Assembly (NCBI RefSeq): GCF_016864555.1
Contig: NZ_CP044011.1
Location: forward strand, 2,623,501-2,687,500
Direction of reading: 5' to 3'
DNA: 64,000 nucleotides
Source: Sinorhizobium sp. BG8
GTDB taxonomy: Bacteria > Pseudomonadota > Alphaproteobacteria > Rhizobiales > Rhizobiaceae
Numbering within the stretch: position 1 is the stretch's first letter; every line of letters begins with the position of its first letter. A model generated the notes under the pieces. The model searched no databases, had not been told where the DNA came from, and saw only the letters and a list, made by a program, of their open reading frames with translations. Below, piece by piece: positions 45,888 to 54,098 of the stretch. The position numbers and the translations under genes are program-made.

Positions 45888-47029
45888 CGGATTCCGCAAA
45901 CAGCTCGCATGATGGCGGCCGCACGGTTCGATTTCTCGCGCTTGTACGCAAGGAAAGCCTTCAGGTTGCCCGCGATCCGAGCAGTATCCTGATCGCCTTC
46001 GTGCTGCCGCTGATCCTCCTCTTCCTTTTCGGATACGGCATTTCCCTGGACACGAAGGAGACGCGCGTCGGTGTCGTTATCGAGGATGTGACGCCCGTTA
46101 CGAGCGATCTCGCTGCCAGCTTTCAGGCCTCGCGCTATTTCTCGGTCTCGACGGGGCGTGACCGTCGTGAATTCGAGGAGGACCTGGTGCTGGCGCGTAT
46201 TCGCGGCATCATCGTCATTCCCTCGGATTTCATGGACAGATACACCGCCGGAAACCACCCCCAGGTCCAGGTGATCGTCGACGGGTCCGATCCCAACACG
46301 GCGAACTTTGTCCAGAGCTATGTCCAGGGTGCGGTGGCGACGTGGCAACAGCTCCGGCAGTCGGAGACGGCGGCAATGGGGGAGCCGATCTGGGTGGAAC
46401 AGCGCTTCTGGTTCAACCCTGAGCTAACGAGCCGTTCCTTTCTCGTTCCCGGGTCGATCGCGATCATCATGACGCTTGTCGGGACACTGCTGACGTCGCT
46501 GGTCGTTGCCCGCGAGTGGGAGCGCGGCACGATGGAGGCAATCATGGCGACTCCTGTGACGGCAATCGAGCTCCTCGCTGGGAAGGTTCTTCCCTATTTC
46601 GTTCTCGCGCTGGCATCGATGACGCTCTGCGTGCTGCTCGCCGTCTTCATGTTCGGCGTCCCGTTCCGGGGTTCCATTGGAGCACTTTACTTGCTTTCCG
46701 CGGTCTTTCTGGTTCCGGCGCTCGGGCAGGGGCTGTTGATTTCGGCGGCCACCAAGAACCAGTTCCTGGCCTCGCAGATGGCGCTGATCACGGCCTTTCT
46801 CCCGTCCTTTCTGCTGTCCGGATTCCTGTTCGAGATCAATTCGATGCCCCAGTTCATCCAGTGGATCACCTTCGTGGTGCCCACGCGGTATCTGATCCCA
46901 TGCCTTCAGAGCGTCTTCCTCGCCGGAGATATTTGGCCGATGTTCCTTCGCTCCATCGGCGCTATGTCACTGATCGGTCTCGTCTTTCTCATGTTCGCCG
47001 CCCGCAGCACGCGCAAAAGGATTGCCTGA
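45884..47029 (+). CDS. ABC-2 type permease (YbhS-like)
   Basis: A 381-aa permease with the ABC-2 layout: an N-terminal helix (ILIAFVLPLILLFLFGYG), a large extracytoplasmic loop (about 50-180, with VIVDGSDPNTANFVQSYV), then five helices including GSIAIIMTLVGTLLTSLVVAREWERGTMEAI. It forms a heterodimeric channel with the next gene product. The ATGA overlap at 45884 couples it to the ATPase. Substrate unknown; YbhFSR-type pumps export organic cations and some antibiotics. Confidence 0.92.
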   Translation: MTDSANSSHDGGRTVRFLALVRKESLQVARDPSSILIAFVLPLILLFLFGYGISLDTKETRVGVVIEDVTPVTSDLAASFQASRYFSVSTGRDRREFEEDLVLARIRGIIVIPSDFMDRYTAGNHPQVQVIVDGSDPNTANFVQSYVQGAVATWQQLRQSETAAMGEPIWVEQRFWFNPELTSRSFLVPGSIAIIMTLVGTLLTSLVVAREWERGTMEAIMATPVTAIELLAGKVLPYFVLALASMTLCVLLAVFMFGVPFRGSIGALYLLSAVFLVPALGQGLLISAATKNQFLASQMALITAFLPSFLLSGFLFEINSMPQFIQWITFVVPTRYLIPCLQSVFLAGDIWPMFLRSIGAMSLIGLVFLMFAARSTRKRIA

Positions 47030-47030
47030 G

Positions 47031-48143
47031 ATGTGGTGGTCGCGATTGTTGGCCCTTGTGCTGAAAGAACTGCTGACGGTACTTCGTGATCCGAAGGGCC
47101 GGACAATCCTGATCGGTCCGCCGATCGTGCAGCTTGTGGTGTTCTCGTATGCGGCAACGCTCGAAGTCCGCAACGTCGACGTCATGCTGCTCAATAGGGA
47201 TGCGGGCCATTGGGGCGAGGAACTCGTCGCACGCATCGACGGTTCGCCTCGGTTCAGGCATGTCACCCTCACGGACAGTCCGCAGGAGGCGCGGGCAGCG
47301 ATCGACCGCCAGCAGGTGACCGCCGCGATAACGATCGGCGCGGACTTCTCCCGCAGCATCGAAGCAGGCAAGCCTGCGGATCTGCAGATCCTGCTGGATG
47401 GACGGCGATCAAACGCAGCTCAGATCGTTTCCGGCTACATCTCCCAGATCGTAAGGGCGTTGGGTGCCGAGACGCCCGCGGGCAGGCTCAAGGTGGCGAC
47501 AGCGATAGAAGTCGTGCCGCGCTACTGGTTCAATCCCAACCTCATCTATCAATGGTTCATGGTGCCGAACCTGATCGCGAACATCGCGCTTCTGATCGGA
47601 TTGATCGTTACCGCGCTGTCCATCGCTCGCGAGCGCGAACTCGGGACTTTCGATCAGTTGATGGTATCGCCGCTCCGCACGCATGAGATCGTGATCGGCA
47701 AGCTCACTCCGCCGATGCTCATCGGACTGTTCCATATGACCGTCTATGTGCTTGCCGCGGTCTTCGTCTTCGCGGTTCCCTTGCGTGGGTCTCTCGTCCT
47801 GCTTTATGCGAGCTCGCTCTTCTATCTCGCCTCGATTGCCGGGGTAGGGCTATTCATCTCGGCGCTGTCGATGACGCAGCAGCAGGCAATCCTTGGCGCA
47901 TTTCTCTTTCTTGTCCCGGCGACGCTTCTGTCCGGGTTCGCGACGCCGATAGAGAACATGCCGTCCTGGCTGCAGCCGATAACCGCGGTCAATCCGCTAC
48001 GGTACTTTCTCGTCGTCGTGAAAGGCATCTTCCTCAAGGACATTCCCGTGTCCGAGGTCTTGAGACAGACGATACCGCTGCTGGTCATCGCAATCGTCAC
48101 GCTGTCGGCGGCGTCGTGGCTTTTTCGACGTCGCCTCGAGTGA
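47031..48143 (+). CDS. ABC-2 type permease (YbhR-like)
   Basis: A 370-aa ABC-2 permease similar in plan to the preceding one: KELLTVLRDPKGRTILIGPPIVQLVVFSYAATLEVRNV at the start, the RYWFNPNLIYQWFMVPNLIANIALLIG segment before the helical bundle, and IARERELGTFDQLMVSP. ATG 47031 follows the previous stop by one base (TTG 47022 would overlap). Its own stop overlaps an ATG at 48143 (TGATG), hinting that the histidine kinase is part of the same operon. Confidence 0.92.
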   Translation: MWWSRLLALVLKELLTVLRDPKGRTILIGPPIVQLVVFSYAATLEVRNVDVMLLNRDAGHWGEELVARIDGSPRFRHVTLTDSPQEARAAIDRQQVTAAITIGADFSRSIEAGKPADLQILLDGRRSNAAQIVSGYISQIVRALGAETPAGRLKVATAIEVVPRYWFNPNLIYQWFMVPNLIANIALLIGLIVTALSIARERELGTFDQLMVSPLRTHEIVIGKLTPPMLIGLFHMTVYVLAAVFVFAVPLRGSLVLLYASSLFYLASIAGVGLFISALSMTQQQAILGAFLFLVPATLLSGFATPIENMPSWLQPITAVNPLRYFLVVVKGIFLKDIPVSEVLRQTIPLLVIAIVTLSAASWLFRRRLE

Positions 48144-49549
48144 TGCCAACCCTCATCGCGGCGATCGATCGGACAGGCGCCGACACCCAGCCTCGATGCC
48201 GTCTTGAAGATATGAGTTTGAGAACCACCATGAAGAGCTCTCATCGCCGGAACCGCCAGTCTCCCACGCCAGACTTCGAAAGTGGTGCCGGTGCCACGGT
48301 CGATCCCCGGGTGTACCGGGATCTGAAGGCGAGCGAAGCACGCTATCGCAATCTCATCGACAACGTGCCGCTGCCACTCTGGCAGGTCGATGCCAGAAGC
48401 ATGACGAAGCTTCTCGATGAGCCGGGACTTTTCGCTGGTAACTACGGGGACGTCCGCGGGCGCAGTTTGGAATTTCTGGAGCTTGCCAACGATACGGTGG
48501 TCGTGACCGGCGTGAATGAAAGCGCCGTCGAACTGCTGCGCGCTTCAGGAAGCGAGGACCTTCTCGGTCCCGTCGGGTACCTGTTCGCCGCCAGTCCGGA
48601 CACCGCCGTGCGCATCGTGGAGGCCCGCTTTGCTCAGCGGCGCAACCACGTCGAGGAAATGAAGGTCCGCGCATTCGACGGCCAGCTTCTCGATGTCCTG
48701 CTCTTCGCGACATTTCCCCAGACGCCCGACTGCGCCGATCTCGCCCTGATCATGATGGTCGACGTGACGGCGCAGCGGAGAACCGAACAGCAACTACGAA
48801 AAGTACAGTCGGACCTTGTCCATGCGTCGCGCGTCTCGGCCCTCGGCGAGCTTGTGGCCACCATTGCGCACGAGGTGCGGCAGCCTCTCTCGGTGATCGC
48901 GACCGACGCGGACACAGCGACGCGATGGCTGGACCGGGCGGAGCCAAACCTGCCCAAGGCGAGAGAACTCATGACACGGGTTGCGGAAAATGCCCACCGT
49001 GCCAGCAGAGTGATTGGCCGCATCCAGGACATGACCGCCAAGCGCGATCCGGCGCGAACGCCGGTCGATATCAATGCGATCGTCGAAGAGACGACCGCAT
49101 TCGTATCCACGGAAGCCCGCCTCCATGCGATCGTCGTTTCGCAGCGGCTGCAGGAGGGGCTCCCTGCTGTCATGGGTGACCGCGTCCAGCTTCAGCAGGT
49201 CGTCGTGAACCTGTTGCTGAACAGCATACAGGCCATTGCAGGCTCCGGCCCGGAAAGGCGCGAAATCACCGTCGAAACATCATACGGCGGGCGCGGCGCG
49301 ATCTCGCTCACCGTGCACGATACGGGTGGGGGCATCCCGCCAGAACACCTGGACCGGATCTTCGACGGTTTCTTCTCGACGAAGACGGATGGCATCGGGA
49401 TCGGCCTGGCCATATGTCGATCCATCGTGGGGGAGCATGAAGGAACCGTCCGTGTCGACAATGCGGAGGGCGAGGGAGCCCGCTTTGTCGTGACACTCCC
49501 CATCTCGCCCGGACATGCGATCGGCAGGGAAAGGCAAACCTTCGTTTGA
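48143..49549 (+). CDS. PAS-containing sensor histidine kinase
   Basis: A 468-aa soluble kinase if started at ATG 48143. A PAS-like sensor (ARYRNLIDNVPLPLWQVDA onward, about 65-200) precedes the dimerisation and phospho-acceptor helix with His243 (TIAHEVRQPLSVIATDAD) and an ATPase domain (NLLLNSIQAI, DTGGGIPPEH, GIGIGLAICRSIV). No membrane segment. The start is uncertain: TGATG coupling favours 48143, but ATG 48212 or 48230 would drop a non-conserved leader. Placement behind an exporter operon suggests the pump and kinase respond together. Its phosphotransfer partner is probably one of the regulators at 51308 or 52151. Confidence 0.9.
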   Translation: MPTLIAAIDRTGADTQPRCRLEDMSLRTTMKSSHRRNRQSPTPDFESGAGATVDPRVYRDLKASEARYRNLIDNVPLPLWQVDARSMTKLLDEPGLFAGNYGDVRGRSLEFLELANDTVVVTGVNESAVELLRASGSEDLLGPVGYLFAASPDTAVRIVEARFAQRRNHVEEMKVRAFDGQLLDVLLFATFPQTPDCADLALIMMVDVTAQRRTEQQLRKVQSDLVHASRVSALGELVATIAHEVRQPLSVIATDADTATRWLDRAEPNLPKARELMTRVAENAHRASRVIGRIQDMTAKRDPARTPVDINAIVEETTAFVSTEARLHAIVVSQRLQEGLPAVMGDRVQLQQVVVNLLLNSIQAIAGSGPERREITVETSYGGRGAISLTVHDTGGGIPPEHLDRIFDGFFSTKTDGIGIGLAICRSIVGEHEGTVRVDNAEGEGARFVVTLPISPGHAIGRERQTFV

Positions 49550-49710
49550 TGGTTTGGAACGCCTTTCTTGACTATCCTTCGTCCTCGCTCGGCCGCAAGA
49601 AAGCCTGCAACCGTCCGGTGGGGGTTGCCGGATCGAGGCGGCAGGGCTGCATCTTCCAACCGCCGCCATCCGGCTCAAGCACCCGAGCTCCTGCTCCCGT
49701 GAGGTTTGAC

Positions 49711-51213
49711 ATGGGTCATGACGTCCCCCTCCTGCCGCTGATTATCAGCCTGCTCGGGATCGCCGGAATTATCGCATGGCACCTGCAAGGGCGGTCGCGC
49801 CCCACCGCCCGGCTGATTGTCCAGATCGCGTTCTTCGCGGTTATGACGGCGGTGCTAAGCTTTGCCCGAGCCTCTCCCTTTCACTACGATCCGAGCGGGA
49901 TCGACGGCGCGAGCGCGTTGCTCCTTCTCGCGAAGGTCCTGTGGTGGATCCATCTGGCCTGGGCCATGATCGGCTTCGTTCGCATCTATATCGTCCTTGA
50001 CCATCGGCCGAGAGAGGCGAGGCTGATCCAGGATCTGATCGTCGCGACCGTCTATCTCGGCGTGTCGCTGTCGATCATGGCCTTCGTTTTCGGCGTTCCC
50101 GTCGGCACGCTGATGGCCACATCCGGCGTGATTGCAATCATCCTCGGCCTGGCGCTGCAGAATACTCTGAGCGATATGTTTTCCGGCATCGCCCTGACCT
50201 TGGGGCGTCCGTACGTCATCGGGGACTGGATCTCCCTGACGGACGGCACCGAAGGGAGGGTCGTGGCGAGCAACTGGCGCTCGACATATCTCTTGACCGG
50301 CGCCCATAACGTCGTGGTGCTGCCGAACAGCGTGCTCGCCAAGCTCGGGCTGACAAACGTGAGCCAGCCCGACGAGAACCATCAGCTCACGCTTCCCATC
50401 CGGGTCGCTCCAACGCGCATGCCCCGAACGATCGTGGAGGTCATGCGTGACGTGCTCGAAAGCAGCAACGTCATCGTCAAGCAACCGAGCCCGTATGTCG
50501 TCCTGACGGCCATCGACGCGAGCGCGGTCACCGTGGAACTGCAGTTCCGCGTGACCAGCCCCGCGCAGCGTGGCGAGGCTCGCAACGAGGTCATCGATCT
50601 GGTCTATCGTCACTGCAAGGCCAGCGGTCTGGAATTGGCGATGCCGCCGGAAGCCGTGGTCGTTTCGAAGGATAGCGTTCAAATGGCCGAGCACCCGACG
50701 CCGGAGGCGTTGGGGCTTGTCGAGGCCGTTTCGACGTTTGCCATCCTTAACAGGGATGAGCGCATCTCTCTCGCGGCCCTGGCAACACAACGGACGTTCT
50801 CAGCCGGGGCGGAAATCGTTCGCGCCGGCGATGTCCTGACACGTCTCATGATCGTCAGGTCGGGTATCGTCGCCATGAAGACGAACAATGAGGAGGTTGC
50901 GAGATTGGCTCCGGGGGACTTTTTCGGTGAGCAGGGTCTGCTGGCCGGCTTGGAGGAAACGCACACGCTGCAGGCCGTCACGCGTGTCGTCGTCTACGAG
51001 ATCGACAAGGACGCGTTCGCGCCCTTGCTCATCGAGCGCCCAGAGCTCGCCGAAGACCTGGCAGCGAACCTGGCCTGCCGGAACCGTCTCGGCGAGAGAC
51101 GACTGACACCGACCAATACGGACGATGGCAGAACGTCGGACCTTCTGAAGAGGATACGATCGATGTTTCGACTGCACAGGAGCCATGGGGAGCCGGCCCG
51201 ATCGCGACACTGA
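49711..51213 (+). CDS. MscS-family channel with C-terminal cyclic-nucleotide-binding-like domain
   Basis: A 500-aa protein. Five hydrophobic segments lie at about 5-25, 34-52, 69-95, 107-128 and 132-152; the pore-lining helix and beta domain read ATSGVIAIILGLALQNTLSD then GRPYVIGDWISLTDGTEGRV, typical of MscS. Residues 345-450 are a cNMP-binding fold with FFGEQGLLAGLEETHTLQAVT. In that cassette the Arg that contacts the cyclic phosphate is replaced by Glu, so cAMP binding is uncertain. MscS-CNB proteins (bCNG) are nucleotide-gated rather than stretch-gated in studied cases. Start ATG 49711 has GTGAGG upstream; the frame is open to 49546. Confidence 0.9.
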   Translation: MGHDVPLLPLIISLLGIAGIIAWHLQGRSRPTARLIVQIAFFAVMTAVLSFARASPFHYDPSGIDGASALLLLAKVLWWIHLAWAMIGFVRIYIVLDHRPREARLIQDLIVATVYLGVSLSIMAFVFGVPVGTLMATSGVIAIILGLALQNTLSDMFSGIALTLGRPYVIGDWISLTDGTEGRVVASNWRSTYLLTGAHNVVVLPNSVLAKLGLTNVSQPDENHQLTLPIRVAPTRMPRTIVEVMRDVLESSNVIVKQPSPYVVLTAIDASAVTVELQFRVTSPAQRGEARNEVIDLVYRHCKASGLELAMPPEAVVVSKDSVQMAEHPTPEALGLVEAVSTFAILNRDERISLAALATQRTFSAGAEIVRAGDVLTRLMIVRSGIVAMKTNNEEVARLAPGDFFGEQGLLAGLEETHTLQAVTRVVVYEIDKDAFAPLLIERPELAEDLAANLACRNRLGERRLTPTNTDDGRTSDLLKRIRSMFRLHRSHGEPARSRH

Positions 51214-51307
51214 CTACACGCGGCGCGGGGTCATTTCCCGGCCGGCGATCGCGACCGGCGGGTGACCTCGTGGTATTGTTCCCGTCCTGCAGAACCGAGA
51301 GGGCCAC

Positions 51308-51943
51308 ATGCCTGAGGCAGCAGATCCACAGCAGTCCATCCCGACGATCCATGTCATCGACGATGATACCGACCTGCGGACGGCGCTCCTCGGTTTCTTT
51401 GAGGCCATTGGAATGCGGGCGGCAGGCTTCGAAAGCGCAGGCGCATTCCTTGAGCATGCCGATCTCTCTGAGCCCGGCTGCATTCTCCTCGACATCAGGA
51501 TGCCTGGCATGACCGGGCTCGAACTTCAGGCGAAGCTGACCGAGCTCGGATTTCCGCTGCCGATCATCTTCATGACCGGAAACGCCAGCGTGGCGACCAG
51601 CGTTTCCGCTATGAAAGCGGGAGCGCTTGACTATCTGGTCAAGCCGTTCAGCTCGGAAAGCCTGATGCAGGCGACGAAACAGGCGCTCGAACACAATGCC
51701 GAACTTCGGGCCAGGGATGCGGTGAGCCTGCAGATGAACGCCCTCGTGGAGAAACTCACCCGGCGCGAAAGGGAGGTGTTCGGATACGTCTCCAAAGGGT
51801 TGATGAACAAGCAGATCGCACATGAGATGCAGATAAGCGAGATCATGGTCAAGCTCCACCGGGGCCGGATGATGAAGAAGCTGGACGCCCGATCCATCGC
51901 CGATGTCGTGCGTATCTTCGACGAGGTCAACCGCCGCGCCTAG
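51308..51943 (+). CDS. FixJ-like response regulator (receiver + LuxR-type HTH)
   Basis: A 211-aa regulator. The receiver (residues 12-130) has the acidic pocket DDD at 18-20, phospho-acceptor Asp62 (ILLDIRMPG), Thr in IIFMTGNAS, and Lys in YLVKPF. The C-terminal LuxR/FixJ helix-turn-helix reads LTRREREVFGYVSKGLMNKQIAHEMQISEIMVKLHR. It is related to the product of 52151-52789 (same KGLMNKQ-type helix), so the two are likely duplicates. It starts 95 bp after the channel gene. Confidence 0.93.
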   Translation: MPEAADPQQSIPTIHVIDDDTDLRTALLGFFEAIGMRAAGFESAGAFLEHADLSEPGCILLDIRMPGMTGLELQAKLTELGFPLPIIFMTGNASVATSVSAMKAGALDYLVKPFSSESLMQATKQALEHNAELRARDAVSLQMNALVEKLTRREREVFGYVSKGLMNKQIAHEMQISEIMVKLHRGRMMKKLDARSIADVVRIFDEVNRRA

Positions 51944-52015
51944 AGCGCGTTGCGGGTTGCCTGGCTTCCGAACCTTTTGGCGCTGGGCCTTGCCAGGCCC
52001 GACGGCACCTGCGGA

Positions 52016-52031
52016 GTAAACCAAGGTTTAC
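52016..52031. promoter_or_regulatory. 16-bp palindromic motif, copy 2
   Basis: GTAAACCAAGGTTTAC is a palindrome with 7-bp perfect arms around AA. It lies 120 bp upstream of the second FixJ-like gene, where an activator site would be expected. Near-identical motifs occur at 53387 and 42937. Confidence 0.55.
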
Positions 52032-52150
52032 GGTCCCAGCGTCGAGGACCCGTGATAGATTTCCTCCGCGGCCGCCGCAGTCCATCCGCGAGGTTCGCCC
52101 TCCACATTCCTGGGACTGCGCAGATTGCCGGGCAACGCGGAGGATCAGCC

Positions 52151-52789
52151 ATGGAAAGCCTTGAGATGGAGACTGATCGAGTGGTGGAATCGGTTGTGTA
52201 CGTCATCGATGACGACAAGCATATGCGTGAGGCCTTGCTCGATCTTTTTCTGGTTACGCACTGGCAGGCTTCGGCCTATTCGAGCGGATCCGAGTTCCTG
52301 GCCACCGTCGATACGACGGGACCCGGCTGCATCGTGATCGACCTCCGGATGCCGGGAGAGACGGGCCTGGACGTACAGAGCCGGTTGGCCTCGACTGGAA
52401 GCCGCATGCCCGTCATCTTCCTGACCGCGCATGCGGATGTCGCAGCCAGCGTCAGAGCGATGAAGGCCGGCGCGTGCGATTTTCTTACCAAGCCGTTCGT
52501 CACGCACGACCTGCTGGCCGCCGTCGGCAATGCCATCCGGTTGGATGGCGAGAGGCGCAAACTGGAAGCCGAGCGCGACCATATCGGGGCGCTCGCAGAC
52601 ACGTTGACGCCGAGAGAGCAGCAGGTGATGTTCGGCGTGGTCAGCGGGCTGATGAACAAGCAGGTCGCCTATGAGCTCGGGATCAGCGAGATGACTGTGA
52701 AGCTGCATCGCATGAGCGTCATGCGCAAGATGCAGACACGATCGCTCGCCGACCTTGTGCGAAAAGTGGAGAAGCTCCGAAAGAACTGA
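52151..52789 (+). CDS. FixJ-like response regulator (receiver + LuxR-type HTH)
   Basis: A 212-aa regulator of the same design as its upstream neighbour: acidic DDD at 20-22, phospho-acceptor Asp64 (CIVIDLRMPGETG), FLTAHAD, KPF, and the HTH LTPREQQVMFGVVSGLMNKQVAYELGISEMTVKLHR. GGAGG at 52137-52141 and ATG 52151 fix the start although the frame is open to 51950. The 207-bp gap to the previous gene carries the palindrome at 52016, so it probably has its own promoter. Confidence 0.93.
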   Translation: MESLEMETDRVVESVVYVIDDDKHMREALLDLFLVTHWQASAYSSGSEFLATVDTTGPGCIVIDLRMPGETGLDVQSRLASTGSRMPVIFLTAHADVAASVRAMKAGACDFLTKPFVTHDLLAAVGNAIRLDGERRKLEAERDHIGALADTLTPREQQVMFGVVSGLMNKQVAYELGISEMTVKLHRMSVMRKMQTRSLADLVRKVEKLRKN

Positions 52790-52860
52790 GCATGCAGGGG
52801 TTCTGACGCCTCGACGTTGGGGCAGCCCCGCGGGGTCGGCCCCATGTCGTCGCCTGAGCT

Positions 52861-53235
52861 TCATGCGGGGTCCGTCCGGACCGCCTGCTCGATGGCTGCT
52901 CGCAACTCGCCGCCGGCAAATGGCTTGAACAGGCATGTGCCCGCCTGCTTCGCTTCGCGAACGAGTGCATCCTGGGCGTGCCCCGTCATGAACACCACAG
53001 GTATTCTGATGTCCCGGCGTTTCAGTTCCCTGTAGAGATCGACGCCGGACATTCCTGGCATCGAGATGTCCAGGAGAAGGCATCGCGTCTCCGAGATCCG
53101 TGGCGAGCTCAAAAATTCCGGTGCGGATGCAAACGTCTCGACGGCGTATCCAAACATCTCCACCAGGTCGAGCAATGATACCCGAACCGCTTCGTCGTCA
53201 TCGATTATGGCAATCAGCATCGGAAGTATTTCCAT
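52861..53235 (-). CDS. single-domain response regulator (receiver only)
   Basis: A 124-aa stand-alone receiver with DDD at 12-14, phospho-acceptor Asp56 (CLLLDISMPGMSG), VVFMTGHAQDAL and LFKPFAGGE. No output domain, so it works as a phosphate sink, a competitor of the two FixJ-like proteins or through protein contact. It converges with the second FixJ-like gene. Starts at 53235 or 53220 are both possible. The palindrome at 53387 lies about 150 bp upstream. Confidence 0.9.
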   Translation of the reverse strand: MEILPMLIAIIDDDEAVRVSLLDLVEMFGYAVETFASAPEFLSSPRISETRCLLLDISMPGMSGVDLYRELKRRDIRIPVVFMTGHAQDALVREAKQAGTCLFKPFAGGELRAAIEQAVRTDPA

Positions 53236-53386
53236 GTGAGGTCAACGATGTGCTTCTCTACCTGGTTGCACCGGCGCCCATCGGCGACTCGGTCGTGAGG
53301 CGAAAGGCTGGACTTCCGGCAGAGTTACATTTCCCCGCATGTTGAAGACAACCCAATTGTCGGTCTTTGGCAGCGCTCGCGTCAAT

Positions 53387-53402
53387 GCAAACTAAGGTTT
53401 GC
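53387..53402. promoter_or_regulatory. 16-bp palindromic motif, copy 3
   Basis: GCAAACTAAGGTTTGC has perfect 6-bp arms around TAAG and shares the AAAC-N4-GTTT frame with the 52016 copy. CGCGTCAA just before and TAGCGAC just after also match the flanks of the 42937 copy. It lies between the single-domain receiver gene (minus strand) and the secreted cupin gene (plus strand). Confidence 0.55.
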
Positions 53403-53505
53403 TAGCGACGTGGCTACTCGTTGACATCGCTTTGGACAGGCGGTTCCCAGCCGGTCGCGGCAAGGGGACGGGAAGGGGAGGCATAAGCGCGGCGCAGCCA
53501 CATAA

Positions 53506-53521
53506 CCTACGTATACCTAGG
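53506..53521. promoter_or_regulatory. imperfect palindrome with GTATAC core upstream of the cupin gene
   Basis: CCTACGTATACCTAGG is symmetric at 14 of 16 positions. It lies 65 bp before the cupin ATG at 53586. The GTATAC core is shared with the GntR-type operators elsewhere in the window; the binding protein is unknown. Confidence 0.3.
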
Positions 53522-53585
53522 CCTGTCCCGCGGGCGCCGTATAGCATCATGAGCATCATCCAACAGGTCAAGGAGGAGAGATGCC

Positions 53586-53996
53586 ATGCGAATACTGGCG
53601 AATGGCTTGCTCGGTCTGACGATGCTCGCGCTTCCCGCGGTGGCGGGAGAAAAGCCCTATAATGCCAAGGTCACCCTGGTGTTCGACCACGCGCTTCCGA
53701 ATGTACCCGGCAAGAGCATGCGCGGAGTTCTGGTCGAATACGGACCGGGAGGCCACAACCCGTCGCATACCCATCCGAAGAGCGCGTTTATCAGCGCGAC
53801 GGTGATCGAAGGGAGCATCAAGAGCCAGATCAACGATGGACCGGTCAAAGTTTACAAGGTCGGCGAGAACTGGATCGAGGTACCCGGTGACCATCATCGG
53901 GTGAGCGCGAACGCCAGCGAGTCGGAGCCCGCGAAGCTGCTCGCGGTCTTTGTCGTCGACACGAACGAAACGGAACTGACGACTTTCGACGATTGA
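53586..53996 (+). CDS. exported cupin domain protein
   Basis: A 136-aa protein with a signal peptide (residues 1-20, MRILANGLLGLTMLALPAVA) and one cupin domain: GGHNPSHTHPKSAFISATVIEG is motif 1 and GENWIEVPGDHHRVSANAS motif 2, with three His and a Glu for a metal. It acts in the periplasm; role unknown. AAGGAGGAGAG precedes the ATG. A hairpin plus T-tract at 54013-54043 looks like its terminator, so it is a single-gene unit. Confidence 0.88.
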   Translation: MRILANGLLGLTMLALPAVAGEKPYNAKVTLVFDHALPNVPGKSMRGVLVEYGPGGHNPSHTHPKSAFISATVIEGSIKSQINDGPVKVYKVGENWIEVPGDHHRVSANASESEPAKLLAVFVVDTNETELTTFDD

Positions 53997-54012
53997 GAAA
54001 GTCGGTGTGACC

Positions 54013-54043
54013 GACGGCGGAAGGTTTCGCCGTCATAGCTTTT
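54013..54043 (+). terminator. probable intrinsic terminator of the cupin gene
   Basis: GACGGCG and CGCCGTC are perfect 7-bp arms around an 8-base loop, followed by ATAGCTTTT. It begins 17 bp after the cupin stop codon. Confidence 0.65.
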
Positions 54044-54051
54044 CCGCGAGA

Positions 54052-54066
54052 GCAGGATCGTCCTGC
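54052..54066. repeat. short hairpin before the NmrA-like gene
   Basis: GCAGGA-TCG-TCCTGC is a perfect stem 33 bp before the next ATG. It may be a second terminator stem or part of the leader of the NmrA-like gene. Confidence 0.35.
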
Positions 54067-54098
54067 CGCTAGAATTCTCTGACAGAAGGAGCTTAGCC

